DNA of 64,000 nucleotides, from positions 37,662-101,661 of IMG/VR virus record IMGVR_UViG_3300007609_001079, one strand, 5' to 3'. This DNA is from a virus. This document shows, piece after piece, positions 1 through 8,615 of the stretch. The position numbers and the translations under genes are program-made. How positions within the stretch are numbered: the stretch's first letter is position 1; each line of letters begins with the position of its first letter. Below the pieces are notes generated by a model. It was not told the DNA's origin, did not search any database, and saw only the letters and a list, made by a program, of their open reading frames with translations.

Positions 1-172
1 AAAGTTCTTCAACTTCTTTATTTGAATAAAATGAATGTTCATAACAGGTTCTATCATCGGTTATTTCAACTGTTATTCCATCATTTGTAATTCCACTACG
101 TACAAATTCTCCACAGAGTGATAGAATTTTTTCACATTCTTTTTTGGTAAAAATTATATCTTGTTGTATCAT
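1..172 (-). CDS. Partial CDS at left edge, unknown function
   Basis: The N-terminal 57 residues of a minus-strand gene are present and the rest lies beyond position 1. The ATG at 172 overlaps the TGA of the adhesin gene (ATGA), so it is the next gene of the same transcript. The visible protein starts MIQQDIIFTKKECEKIL. That opening resembles the first helix of some prolyl-4-hydroxylase-like 2OG-Fe(II) oxygenases, but no catalytic residue is in view, so no function is assigned. Confidence 0.6.
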   Translation of the reverse strand, partial: MIQQDIIFTKKECEKILSLCGEFVRSGITNDGITVEITDDRTCYEHSFYSNKEVEEL

Positions 173-2553
173 AGTTCTTGAGGAGTTTTAACAGTAGGTA
201 ATGTATCTACGGTAGGAGTTACACCCGGTGGTGTACCACCACCGCTTAATCTACCAAGTTCAATATAAATTGAAAAGTTTTTACCACTTGTATCAGATGT
301 AGTTAAATCGATTGTGGTATTAACACTTTGACCTGCACTTGGTGCAGTTACCTTTAATCTAAAATGAGTTATATATGGTGAAACATCTGGATATTCAGTT
401 AGAAAGTCAATATATGATAAACTTAGTGTAGAAGTTGGTGATACTATTGAAAAATTACCAAATCCATTTTCCACTACTCTATATGTTACCTCTGCGTTTG
501 TTCTTAATGAAAATGTTAAATATCGGGTATCACTTTCAGTAGCCGCCCAAAATCCACTTTGAACATACTGACCATTTATACCACCAACTTCCCAACCAGG
601 TCTTTGGGTAGTAGTAGTGGATGGAAAATATAAATATCCAGTTAAATCCACTGCTTGTTGAACAGTACTTCTTGATTTTACAAAAGTTGTATTGGAATTA
701 AACCACCCGCTTGGAACAGTCATTGAAGCATTTACCCATCGAGTTTCATCATTTACCGAAGCCTTAAATCCTCTTGCAAGAGTAACAGGTGTTCCTGAAT
801 TTTGTAAAGGAGTATATGTGGTTGTAATTGTTGGATTGCCCACCGCAGTTACATTTGCAGCTGTTATAGCTCCACTTGAAGCAACACTAAAATTTGTTAT
901 AGATACTTGTGCATCACCATATACTCTTGATTCCTGTATAGCACTTACAGTTCGTGTAAATGAACCAGGATTCTGATAAGTACTTGGTACATTTACCGTA
1001 ACATTTACATATCTTGGTGTATTTGTACCAACTAATGGAAATCCAGCTGCAGCTGAATATGATGTACCTGAATTAAATCCAGTTGTATATGTTATTGTGT
1101 ATGCAATATTACCAGTAGTTGTAACAGTTGGTACTGAAATATCACCAAATTCATCAACATCAAAACCACTAATAGCAATATTTGAATTACTCCAAATAGG
1201 TTTAGTAGTTTGCGAAAAAGTTACAGAATCCGATGGACTACCATCTAACACAGAAACCGATGCACTACCATTTCGTGTAGATGTTCCTGTATTTTCTAAT
1301 ATTCTTATATAAACTCTATCATCCCCATTACCACTTATATTAGCAGTAGTAAATCCACTTGTAGATGAAAGGGATTGTTGATAACCAGTTCCGGTTATAT
1401 CCGATATCCAATTTGTATTTGATACCACATCAAAGAATTTAGTTTCCCCTTGTGCACTAAATGAGAGTGTAGATGTTGCAATTGATAATGTTTCAACAAA
1501 TGCTGCTTGTGATAAGTTTACAGTATCGGATGGACTTCCATCAGTAACCGCTACTGAAACTGTTCCTGTTCGTGTAGATGTGTTTGTATTATTCAATGCC
1601 CGTATGTAAATAACATCATCTCCATTACCATTTATATTAGCAGTGGTAAATCCACTTGTTGATGATAGTGATTGTTGGAATCCGGTACCGGATATATTGG
1701 AAATCCAATCGGTATTTGATAAAACTGTAAATGATTTAACTTGTGAAGTTGATGTAAATGATAATGAACTAATAGCTATTGATAATGTCTCTACAAATCC
1801 AGATTGTGTATGTGTTATACTTCTTTCTTGGTTAAAATTGGTAGTACTTATTGAAAAATTTAATTGAGCGGTTCGTTGTGGGCCTGTATTACTTGCCATA
1901 GTTAATGTAAACCTATATCTACTTGTACTTCCTAAATTGGTTTTAACGGGAGATGATAACGTAAACCCACTACCAATTACCGTACCAGTTACTACAAGAG
2001 GATTTGTTACAGTTACATCTTGTGTAAATGAAGTTGTAGATGTAGCTATGGTTTGTGCTGTACTTGGAGTTAATACAATAGAAGCTGGATTACCTGCCTG
2101 TACTACTGATAATGTACGATATGTATTCCCACCCTGCCCTATGAATGTAATTGTTGCACTTCGTTCTGTATTACCAAGAGTATTATTAGAAGAAGCTACA
2201 AAACTAATACTACCATTATTAGAAGTACTCAAATAAACCGTATCAGTTTCTAACCAAGCGGGTTTGCCAACCATTAATGTAAATCCATTAGTACTAAAAT
2301 TGATTGTTTGTGTACTTGTTACATTTGAATATGATAACGATGTTGGTGAAATACCAACGGAAGTAGCAGTTAAATTTAAACTTTTATTATAAAAAGAATC
2401 AGCTAAAACAATATTACGTGGAGATGCTGCATTATAATTATCAATATTGAACACTTGTGCCATTTCTGTAAAGGTGTTTGTATTACCTTTAGAAATAGTA
2501 GCTTCATCTTGTAAATCTCTTATACTCAGAGGTCCGCTAGGTGGTAATGGCAT
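169..2553 (-). CDS. Tail adhesin / fibre protein with BACON-like repeats
   Basis: 794 aa. The N-terminus (MPLPPSGPLSIRDLQDEA) has the P-x-S-G-x-[IL]-S-[IL]-x-D-[IL]-Q pattern common at the start of phage tail-tip adhesins. The rest is Ser/Thr/Asn-rich beta-sandwich sequence. At about residues 60-160, 250-345 and 348-445 there are BACON-like units (strand pattern ending in NTxWISxI, later strands ending in xxSQ). The second and third are nearly identical, with a 99-residue period. BACON domains are Bacteroidota-associated and proposed to bind glycans. The gene starts inside the stop of the large upstream fibre gene (TAATG), so the two are translationally linked. Likely a surface-exposed receptor-binding virion protein; the exact receptor cannot be told. 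Confidence 0.7.
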   Translation of the reverse strand: MPLPPSGPLSIRDLQDEATISKGNTNTFTEMAQVFNIDNYNAASPRNIVLADSFYNKSLNLTATSVGISPTSLSYSNVTSTQTINFSTNGFTLMVGKPAWLETDTVYLSTSNNGSISFVASSNNTLGNTERSATITFIGQGGNTYRTLSVVQAGNPASIVLTPSTAQTIATSTTSFTQDVTVTNPLVVTGTVIGSGFTLSSPVKTNLGSTSRYRFTLTMASNTGPQRTAQLNFSISTTNFNQERSITHTQSGFVETLSIAISSLSFTSTSQVKSFTVLSNTDWISNISGTGFQQSLSSTSGFTTANINGNGDDVIYIRALNNTNTSTRTGTVSVAVTDGSPSDTVNLSQAAFVETLSIATSTLSFSAQGETKFFDVVSNTNWISDITGTGYQQSLSSTSGFTTANISGNGDDRVYIRILENTGTSTRNGSASVSVLDGSPSDSVTFSQTTKPIWSNSNIAISGFDVDEFGDISVPTVTTTGNIAYTITYTTGFNSGTSYSAAAGFPLVGTNTPRYVNVTVNVPSTYQNPGSFTRTVSAIQESRVYGDAQVSITNFSVASSGAITAANVTAVGNPTITTTYTPLQNSGTPVTLARGFKASVNDETRWVNASMTVPSGWFNSNTTFVKSRSTVQQAVDLTGYLYFPSTTTTQRPGWEVGGINGQYVQSGFWAATESDTRYLTFSLRTNAEVTYRVVENGFGNFSIVSPTSTLSLSYIDFLTEYPDVSPYITHFRLKVTAPSAGQSVNTTIDLTTSDTSGKNFSIYIELGRLSGGGTPPGVTPTVDTLPTVKTPQEL
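1230..1830 (-). repeat. Internal 297-bp tandem duplication in the adhesin gene
   Basis: Two adjacent copies with a 297-bp (99-codon) period are seen directly: for example, the stretch beginning near 1326 recurs near 1623 with few changes, and the flanking strand sequences also repeat. The duplication encodes two successive BACON-like modules. Confidence 0.8.
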
Positions 2554-5500
2554 TATTTATCCTTTTTTAAATTTTTGTTTTCTTCTTCTAATTCAATTAA
2601 TCTATTATTTAGATTTTTTACAGCTTCTAATAGATATACAGTTAACTTTTCATACTTAACGCCCATATATCCACCATACATATCACCAACTAATTCTGGC
2701 ATATTTTCTTTAATTTCTTGCGCAATTACACCAACATCATGTCCTTTGGAATTATGTATTTTTTCATATTCAGGTCTCCAATCAAACTCATAACCACCAA
2801 TTTTATTTATTTTATCAAATGGATTATTAATAGGAATTATATTATCCTTCAATCTTTTATCCGATGAATAGTATGCGGTTATATTTCCAGTAGCAGTTAT
2901 ATTTCCACCCACCTCAACCATTGTACCCGATGCTTGTCTATCCATTCTAACATATTCAGTAGTAGTTCTTACAACCTGCAATCCTCCACCATTTATTTCA
3001 GTTACCGAAACTTCTTTAAATACTCTAACATTTGAGTATCCGGCTCCACGTCCTTCGATAGTTAAATCGGCAAAATATCCATTTGGAAGAAATATACTTG
3101 AATATATTGGAATATTATATGTAACTAATACTTTACTTCTTACAGTATATGTACCACCATTAGCATTAAATGTAGTTGCTTGTGGTCCACGGGAACTTGG
3201 TATGGTTACAAAATTTCTAGTAGTAACTTCTGATTGAGTTGAACCAACTAAATCGAGAGCAACCCCATTAAAAACAGATTGTACATGTTGAGCAGCAACA
3301 TTACCACCACTATCTATTAGTTGTAAATAAATTGTACATGAAATTTGAGCATTTCCTACTGTCATGTAATATGAACTTGGGTTTTGACCCGGTATTTCAA
3401 GAACTATATTAGCAGATAATGATGCATCGTTACTTGGATATGAATTATCTTGGTTATCAATAGAATCATATGCAAATGTTAAAGTTTGACCAGATAATCC
3501 AGATGTACTTATTGTGCCCGCATCATATGAATCTTCTAAGGTTCCGGTAAACGTAGTTTGATTACTAAATTGAGAAAATCTAGTATCCCCATCATAAACG
3601 GTTCCTTCCGGTACGTTTACCGAACCAGCAGTTGTCGCACCTAATGCAGATAAATTTGCCGATGAGTTTAAATCTACACGAATTGTAGTACCATCTTGGA
3701 TTTCAATCGCAGGTCTAGCTGCATTTAAAACAATTTGATTCGGTTTATAAATTTTGTCAGATGTGATTATCCAACCACCGATATTACCTAATGTAGATGT
3801 GATTTCACCAGAAAAAGTTCCTTCGGCCCCAACAAACGTAGTACCATTAATCACACCACCGGTAATATTTGCACCGGTAATATTTGCACCGGCTGATATA
3901 TTTCCTGCAAAGAACGCATCACCACTACTATCTATTCTAAACGAAGGTGTAGTTATAGTTCCGCCAGTTAAATCAAAATTAGTACCATTTGTTGAAAAAT
4001 TACTACCATCAGTTACACCACTATAACTATTTGATTGAATATTTCCTGTCCTAATTTTATTACCTTGAATGGTTGTGGTATTACTATTTACATCTCCAGC
4101 CGCATCACCTGGTCCTAACAAATTTCCAGCTGTCGTACCCCCAATGGTAACTGTATCTGATATTGTACCGGTAGTTGCGCTAATATTTCCCTTTATCTCT
4201 AATGTAGTTCCTGTCCATTTAAGGTAGTTAGTGTTTCCATTTTCAAGAGACATTTTATATTCCCCATCACCATCCCTACCAATGAATATACCATCCCCAA
4301 CCGAATATCCTTGATTTCCTTGTGTATTCGATTGACCTAATGAGAAGTAAGGAAAATTATCTCCACCATATAAGGTTATATTTGCTGAAGAAAGTGCACC
4401 ACTATTATTCGAACCAATATTCAAAGTGTTTCTAACAAACGATTCATCAAATATTGCTATCTTTGCAGCTACAAAGAAATCTTCAGTACCTAAATCTTGC
4501 CAGAAAGTATTTCCACCTGAAGTAGGAACTTGGTTTGTATTAGATTGTAATGTAGCGTAATATCTTCCATCATATAAAACAGCATCTCTTCTTCCATTAG
4601 ATATATCATATTGGTATGTACGTGATGAATTCCATGGACCTGTAAACACAATACCTGGACCGGTTGAACCCTCTGCTATAACTCGTATTGAGTGCGTCTT
4701 TTCAATAGCATCTGATTCATTTCCATCTCTATCTTTATATGTAACATCAAATGTAATTAGGTTACCAAGTACACTAGCCGGCTTTGCAGCAGTTATTGTA
4801 CCATCTGAATTTGATGAGGTACCATCTCCATTTGAATCTGTTAAGTTTGTAATTTTAAAAGTTCCATTTGTAGATAGTGTTGCATCATATGTGTATAATC
4901 CAAGAGAATCATATACTTGAACAGAAAATGTATTAGTATCTGATATGATATCATTAACATCTACACTAACTTCTTGAGATGGTGGGTTTAATTCTATTGT
5001 AACCGCACCCAATCCATCCACACCTTGTTTAGCAACACCAATGGTAAATGAAATATCTTCACTATCAGAAGTTCCTTCTGAGTTTACATAATTTATTGTA
5101 GCAGTACCACTAACCGTTGTAGATGGTGAAGTATCTGCGGTTATTACACCTAATGATGAAACACTAAATTCAGAAGATAGAGATTCTATTGTGAATTGAT
5201 ATTCACTTGGAGCTCCACTATTTAGGTATGTATAATTTGTAGTACCTTCTTTTACTGAAATATTAATCTCACTTGGTGTTGACCCAAAATCTATTGTTTG
5301 TGATTGTGGTGATACTGTAACCAATACATTAGGTGCAGCTTTTTTAACTTTAGATAATGCGATTGTATCTGTAATTGTTCGAGGAGTTCCTTCAGAATCT
5401 TCTACTGTGGCAGATATTGCAACAGTTGTTGAATCTATATTATCACCTAAAGTTCTACCACTTAATGTGATTGTACCACTTAATTCATCAGTAACAATAC

Positions 5501-8372
5501 TTGAAATATCAGATGAAATTGCATCTAAATTTGTAATTGTTTTATTAGATGAACTTCCTTCATATTGTTCTTTAACAACAACAATTGAATTACTAAAAGA
5601 ACCTGTTTGTTCGCCTGTTGATTTAGCAACTACACTTTGGTCTTTATTACTTGTTTCAATTGAAAGAAGTGGTGCAGCTATTTTTGATTTAGAATAATTT
5701 ACCTTTTTGGTAAAATCTATTTCAGTTGCATTATCACCAGCTTTATATCTTATTAAAAGTGTTAAATCTCCACTATCTCCACTCATCGCAGAAATACCAT
5801 ATGAGTTGGAATCTGGGTTAGGGTCATTTGGAGTTACACCTGATGATGGGGTTACTGAAACTATATCAAAGGTATTTTTAGTTCCCAATCCTTCACTATG
5901 TGAAATAACATTCGAACCAATTCTAACATCAACTGTACCATCACCATTATCAAATTCAGTAGAAGTTACATTACCAATTGAATCGGATTTGAATGAGGTA
6001 TTTTCTGTTGAAAGAACCACCGAGACCCCATCAAAGTTTATTACTTTTGAAATGGTAATTTCATCAGATTGTTCTACTCCAAAAACATCCGAGCCAGTAA
6101 ATTCATATGTAATTTCATCAAAGTTATTTTCTGCAAATGATGCAGAAAATTGTAACGCAGATAAGGTATATGTAGTTACACCACTTTCAGTAGAAACCTC
6201 AACTAAATCAGGTCCATTTACATTACTTTTATTAATAGTAATTGGAGTATCAATTGATGCTAAGTTTTTCCTTTGTGCACGAATTGTGATACTCTGTCCA
6301 CTTGGTTTTGGTGAAAGTGTTGTTGGTTCGTAAATAAATTGATTTGCGTTTGAACTAACTAAAAGAGTGGGTGCATTTTCACCATCTTCCAAACGATATA
6401 TTGTTTCAAATTCTTCAAGTTCCTCAATCGATGCAGTATAGATTATAGAGAATACTTCTGGTTTAGGGTCTACACCACCCCACGTTCCTTCAAATGAACC
6501 AATAGTAACCAACCCACCATTATTACTTGGATTGGTTAAACCACCAGGATATGATACCCAATCCGTTGGTTCGATGTAAACACCATCTTCATCAAATGCA
6601 CTCGAGAAATATGCAACTGAACCTGTTAAATTTTGGATAGTAGTTTTAAATTGTATTTGTTGTGATGTAGGACTTGCCGAACCACTTATATATCTAAATG
6701 CATTTCTATCCGATTCAAAGGTTAATAATTTTGAAGTTGTATTAAAATCGTTACCACCATTGAAAGTTTTGGTTGCAACTACATTGACTGGAATGTAATT
6801 ATTATTTATATCGTAAAACTCGAATCGGAAATCAAATGTTTCACTTGCAAGTTTTCTTGGTATATCTTGGATTAAGGTAAATTCATCAGGTGAGAATGAT
6901 GTATCTTGTGCATTCTTTAAAGATACATTTGAGATATACCAATCATCTCCTTTGAATTCAAATACCAATTTAGCATCAACATTTTGTTGTGCTATAATAT
7001 TTTCACTAATAGATTTACGAACCACATAGGAACCATCCGGAGTAACATCTACAAACGATTGAGTAAATGGACTACCATTATCATATGCTCCACTAAAATA
7101 AGCTTTAAGATATTTATCATCTGATATGGACCCACTTAATAAAGTTCTAAAGTTTAAAGTGTATTCAACATCTTTAGAAATAGAAAAAGATTGTGAAGTG
7201 ATTAACTGTTGAATACCACTACCATTATAATCTATTTTAACTGCTTGAGATAAAACAGAAGAATCTATTTCAGTTGGGTGGTCTATACTTGTGGTAACCC
7301 AATATCTTTCTAAATTAGTTTGGTCAAATCTACCATAAGATAATTCAGTATTTTCGGTAGTGGTTATATCACGAAGTAATTCCGTTGATTCTAATCTTGA
7401 TTCTTGTACAAATTGAAAATCATTTGCAGAACTTCTTGATTTACGAAATACCTTAACCCTTGCAACATCACCAACAAAAGTTTTTAATTGAGTAATATCT
7501 ATTTTAGCAAATGAACCAGTAAGCGCAGATTCTCCAATAGTTTCACGTTGGAAATCGGTATAAGTAACTGAATATGATTGTGATGTAAAATTATCAACTA
7601 TATTATTATCGTTGGTATATGGTATATTTACTAAAAGTTCTCTATCATTAAGAACCTCAATTATATTCGAGGAATATGTAGAACCATCAACATTTACATC
7701 GATTGTATTTTCATCAACATCAATATCCCATGTACCCGAACTTTTAATTAATTTATAGAAAGTACCCCCACGATAGTTTGTTAAATCGGTTCCTGCGTTT
7801 GGTAGTTGAGCAACACCACTAACTTCACCCGTATCAGTAACTTGATTAACACTTTTAGTAAAAATAGGTTTTACAAGTTCATCTATGGATACTAATGGTC
7901 TTTTGTAAAACCTAACAATAGTTTCGTTGGCAAGGTTTTTATTTATCTTAAATGTCCTCTCCCACTTAACATTGTAGATACCCCTCCATTCTTCTGGCAC
8001 GGGTAGTGTTTCACCATTAGGACCTATATAATTTTTTAACTCACCAAGAATGGTGATTTTACCTAAGCCTATTGGAGTATCATCATAAACATGAACTGAT
8101 ACTAATTTTGAAGTTCCCTCATAGTATTCGGGTATACCATCACCTGGTTCAAAATATACAGGATTTCCTTCAACATCTAATACTTCAATTTTTACCTCAG
8201 TAGTTTCTTTTAAAAACTCAGAACCTTCAATTAAAAACCCATTTTTACCACCAGTATATTGTTCAGTAAATTCAGAAATCCTAAAGTAATCTGAATTAGG
8301 ATTTTCATCTACCAAAAAAGTTTGGAAATTGGAAAGGTTTTGAAAGGGTGAAAAAGATTTTATTATTGCCAT
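2553..8372 (-). CDS. Giant tail fibre with C-terminal S74 intramolecular chaperone
   Basis: 1939 aa. The C-terminal ~104 residues form a peptidase S74 intramolecular chaperone domain (SSDKRLKDNI, then GVIAQEI and YEKLTVYLLEAVK). It carries the Ser and Lys of the autocleavage dyad and ends in a coiled coil. Such domains trimerise fibre or spike proteins and then cut themselves off. Residues ~1245-1310 resemble a small carbohydrate-binding module (W, Y, D, YxGRYY, W pattern). Long Ser/Thr-rich Ig-like stretches and a beta-helical GxITGxxxTG-like region (~1480-1600) fill the rest. The start is MAIIKSF at 8372, with GGAG upstream. An in-frame ATG at 8408 is rejected because the late promoter motif 8393-8402 lies between the two. 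Confidence 0.85.
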   Translation of the reverse strand: MAIIKSFSPFQNLSNFQTFLVDENPNSDYFRISEFTEQYTGGKNGFLIEGSEFLKETTEVKIEVLDVEGNPVYFEPGDGIPEYYEGTSKLVSVHVYDDTPIGLGKITILGELKNYIGPNGETLPVPEEWRGIYNVKWERTFKINKNLANETIVRFYKRPLVSIDELVKPIFTKSVNQVTDTGEVSGVAQLPNAGTDLTNYRGGTFYKLIKSSGTWDIDVDENTIDVNVDGSTYSSNIIEVLNDRELLVNIPYTNDNNIVDNFTSQSYSVTYTDFQRETIGESALTGSFAKIDITQLKTFVGDVARVKVFRKSRSSANDFQFVQESRLESTELLRDITTTENTELSYGRFDQTNLERYWVTTSIDHPTEIDSSVLSQAVKIDYNGSGIQQLITSQSFSISKDVEYTLNFRTLLSGSISDDKYLKAYFSGAYDNGSPFTQSFVDVTPDGSYVVRKSISENIIAQQNVDAKLVFEFKGDDWYISNVSLKNAQDTSFSPDEFTLIQDIPRKLASETFDFRFEFYDINNNYIPVNVVATKTFNGGNDFNTTSKLLTFESDRNAFRYISGSASPTSQQIQFKTTIQNLTGSVAYFSSAFDEDGVYIEPTDWVSYPGGLTNPSNNGGLVTIGSFEGTWGGVDPKPEVFSIIYTASIEELEEFETIYRLEDGENAPTLLVSSNANQFIYEPTTLSPKPSGQSITIRAQRKNLASIDTPITINKSNVNGPDLVEVSTESGVTTYTLSALQFSASFAENNFDEITYEFTGSDVFGVEQSDEITISKVINFDGVSVVLSTENTSFKSDSIGNVTSTEFDNGDGTVDVRIGSNVISHSEGLGTKNTFDIVSVTPSSGVTPNDPNPDSNSYGISAMSGDSGDLTLLIRYKAGDNATEIDFTKKVNYSKSKIAAPLLSIETSNKDQSVVAKSTGEQTGSFSNSIVVVKEQYEGSSSNKTITNLDAISSDISSIVTDELSGTITLSGRTLGDNIDSTTVAISATVEDSEGTPRTITDTIALSKVKKAAPNVLVTVSPQSQTIDFGSTPSEINISVKEGTTNYTYLNSGAPSEYQFTIESLSSEFSVSSLGVITADTSPSTTVSGTATINYVNSEGTSDSEDISFTIGVAKQGVDGLGAVTIELNPPSQEVSVDVNDIISDTNTFSVQVYDSLGLYTYDATLSTNGTFKITNLTDSNGDGTSSNSDGTITAAKPASVLGNLITFDVTYKDRDGNESDAIEKTHSIRVIAEGSTGPGIVFTGPWNSSRTYQYDISNGRRDAVLYDGRYYATLQSNTNQVPTSGGNTFWQDLGTEDFFVAAKIAIFDESFVRNTLNIGSNNSGALSSANITLYGGDNFPYFSLGQSNTQGNQGYSVGDGIFIGRDGDGEYKMSLENGNTNYLKWTGTTLEIKGNISATTGTISDTVTIGGTTAGNLLGPGDAAGDVNSNTTTIQGNKIRTGNIQSNSYSGVTDGSNFSTNGTNFDLTGGTITTPSFRIDSSGDAFFAGNISAGANITGANITGGVINGTTFVGAEGTFSGEITSTLGNIGGWIITSDKIYKPNQIVLNAARPAIEIQDGTTIRVDLNSSANLSALGATTAGSVNVPEGTVYDGDTRFSQFSNQTTFTGTLEDSYDAGTISTSGLSGQTLTFAYDSIDNQDNSYPSNDASLSANIVLEIPGQNPSSYYMTVGNAQISCTIYLQLIDSGGNVAAQHVQSVFNGVALDLVGSTQSEVTTRNFVTIPSSRGPQATTFNANGGTYTVRSKVLVTYNIPIYSSIFLPNGYFADLTIEGRGAGYSNVRVFKEVSVTEINGGGLQVVRTTTEYVRMDRQASGTMVEVGGNITATGNITAYYSSDKRLKDNIIPINNPFDKINKIGGYEFDWRPEYEKIHNSKGHDVGVIAQEIKENMPELVGDMYGGYMGVKYEKLTVYLLEAVKNLNNRLIELEEENKNLKKDK

Positions 8373-8392
8373 TGAGTATTCTCCATATACAC

Positions 8393-8402
8393 TATAAATA
8401 TA
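8393..8402 (-). promoter_or_regulatory. Late promoter motif for tail fibre gene
   Basis: TATATTTATA on the minus strand, 20 nt before the fibre ATG at 8372, with GGAG in between. No TTG lies at a -33 position. It is back-to-back with the same motif on the plus strand at 8421-8430. Confidence 0.65.
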
Positions 8403-8420
8403 CCTCAAAAAAAGTTATAA

Positions 8421-8430
8421 TATATTTATA
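8421..8430 (+). promoter_or_regulatory. Late promoter motif for plus-strand RHH gene
   Basis: TATATTTATA read on the plus strand, 26 nt before the ATG of the only plus-strand gene. Motif orientation follows gene orientation here as it does for all the minus-strand late genes. Confidence 0.6.
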
Positions 8431-8456
8431 CATAGAAATACATAGAAAGTTATAGA

Positions 8457-8615
8457 ATGAGAAAATATACTACAATACAGATACAAAAAGAAACCCATGA
8501 ACTCTTACAAGAATATTGTAAGGAACATGGGTATAAATTAAGCGGATTGGTAGAATCGTTAATTAAACAAAGATGTACTCAATCTCGTAATGTTCTTCCG
8601 GTCACTAAAACTTAA
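8457..8615 (+). CDS. Small ribbon-helix-helix (Arc/CopG-like) DNA-binding protein
   Basis: 52 aa and the only gene found on the plus strand. The sequence fits the ribbon-helix-helix fold: a strand (YTTIQI, residues 4-9), helix A (KETHELLQEYCKEHG), a turn, and helix B (LSGLVESLIKQRC). Such proteins dimerise and insert the beta ribbon into the major groove, usually as repressors. The gene has its own TATATTTATA motif 26 nt upstream. It ends 11 bp inside the convergent SbcCD-like gene, so its transcript is antisense to that gene's 3' end. A phage regulator of late or recombination genes is plausible, but the target is unknown. Confidence 0.7.
   Translation: MRKYTTIQIQKETHELLQEYCKEHGYKLSGLVESLIKQRCTQSRNVLPVTKT

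Noticed and set aside
692-2236. Several 70-99-codon plus-strand frames in the adhesin gene
   Set aside because: They repeat with the 297-bp coding duplication and are explained by the repeat structure of the minus-strand gene.
5707-6333. 208-codon plus-strand open frame
   Set aside because: It lies entirely inside the giant fibre gene, has a low-complexity Ser/Pro/Val translation that mirrors the Ser/Thr-rich coding strand, and has no start signal.
8373-8408. Upstream ATG for the giant fibre gene
   Set aside because: It would place the late promoter motif inside the coding region. The downstream ATG has GGAG and begins the MAIIKSF sequence.
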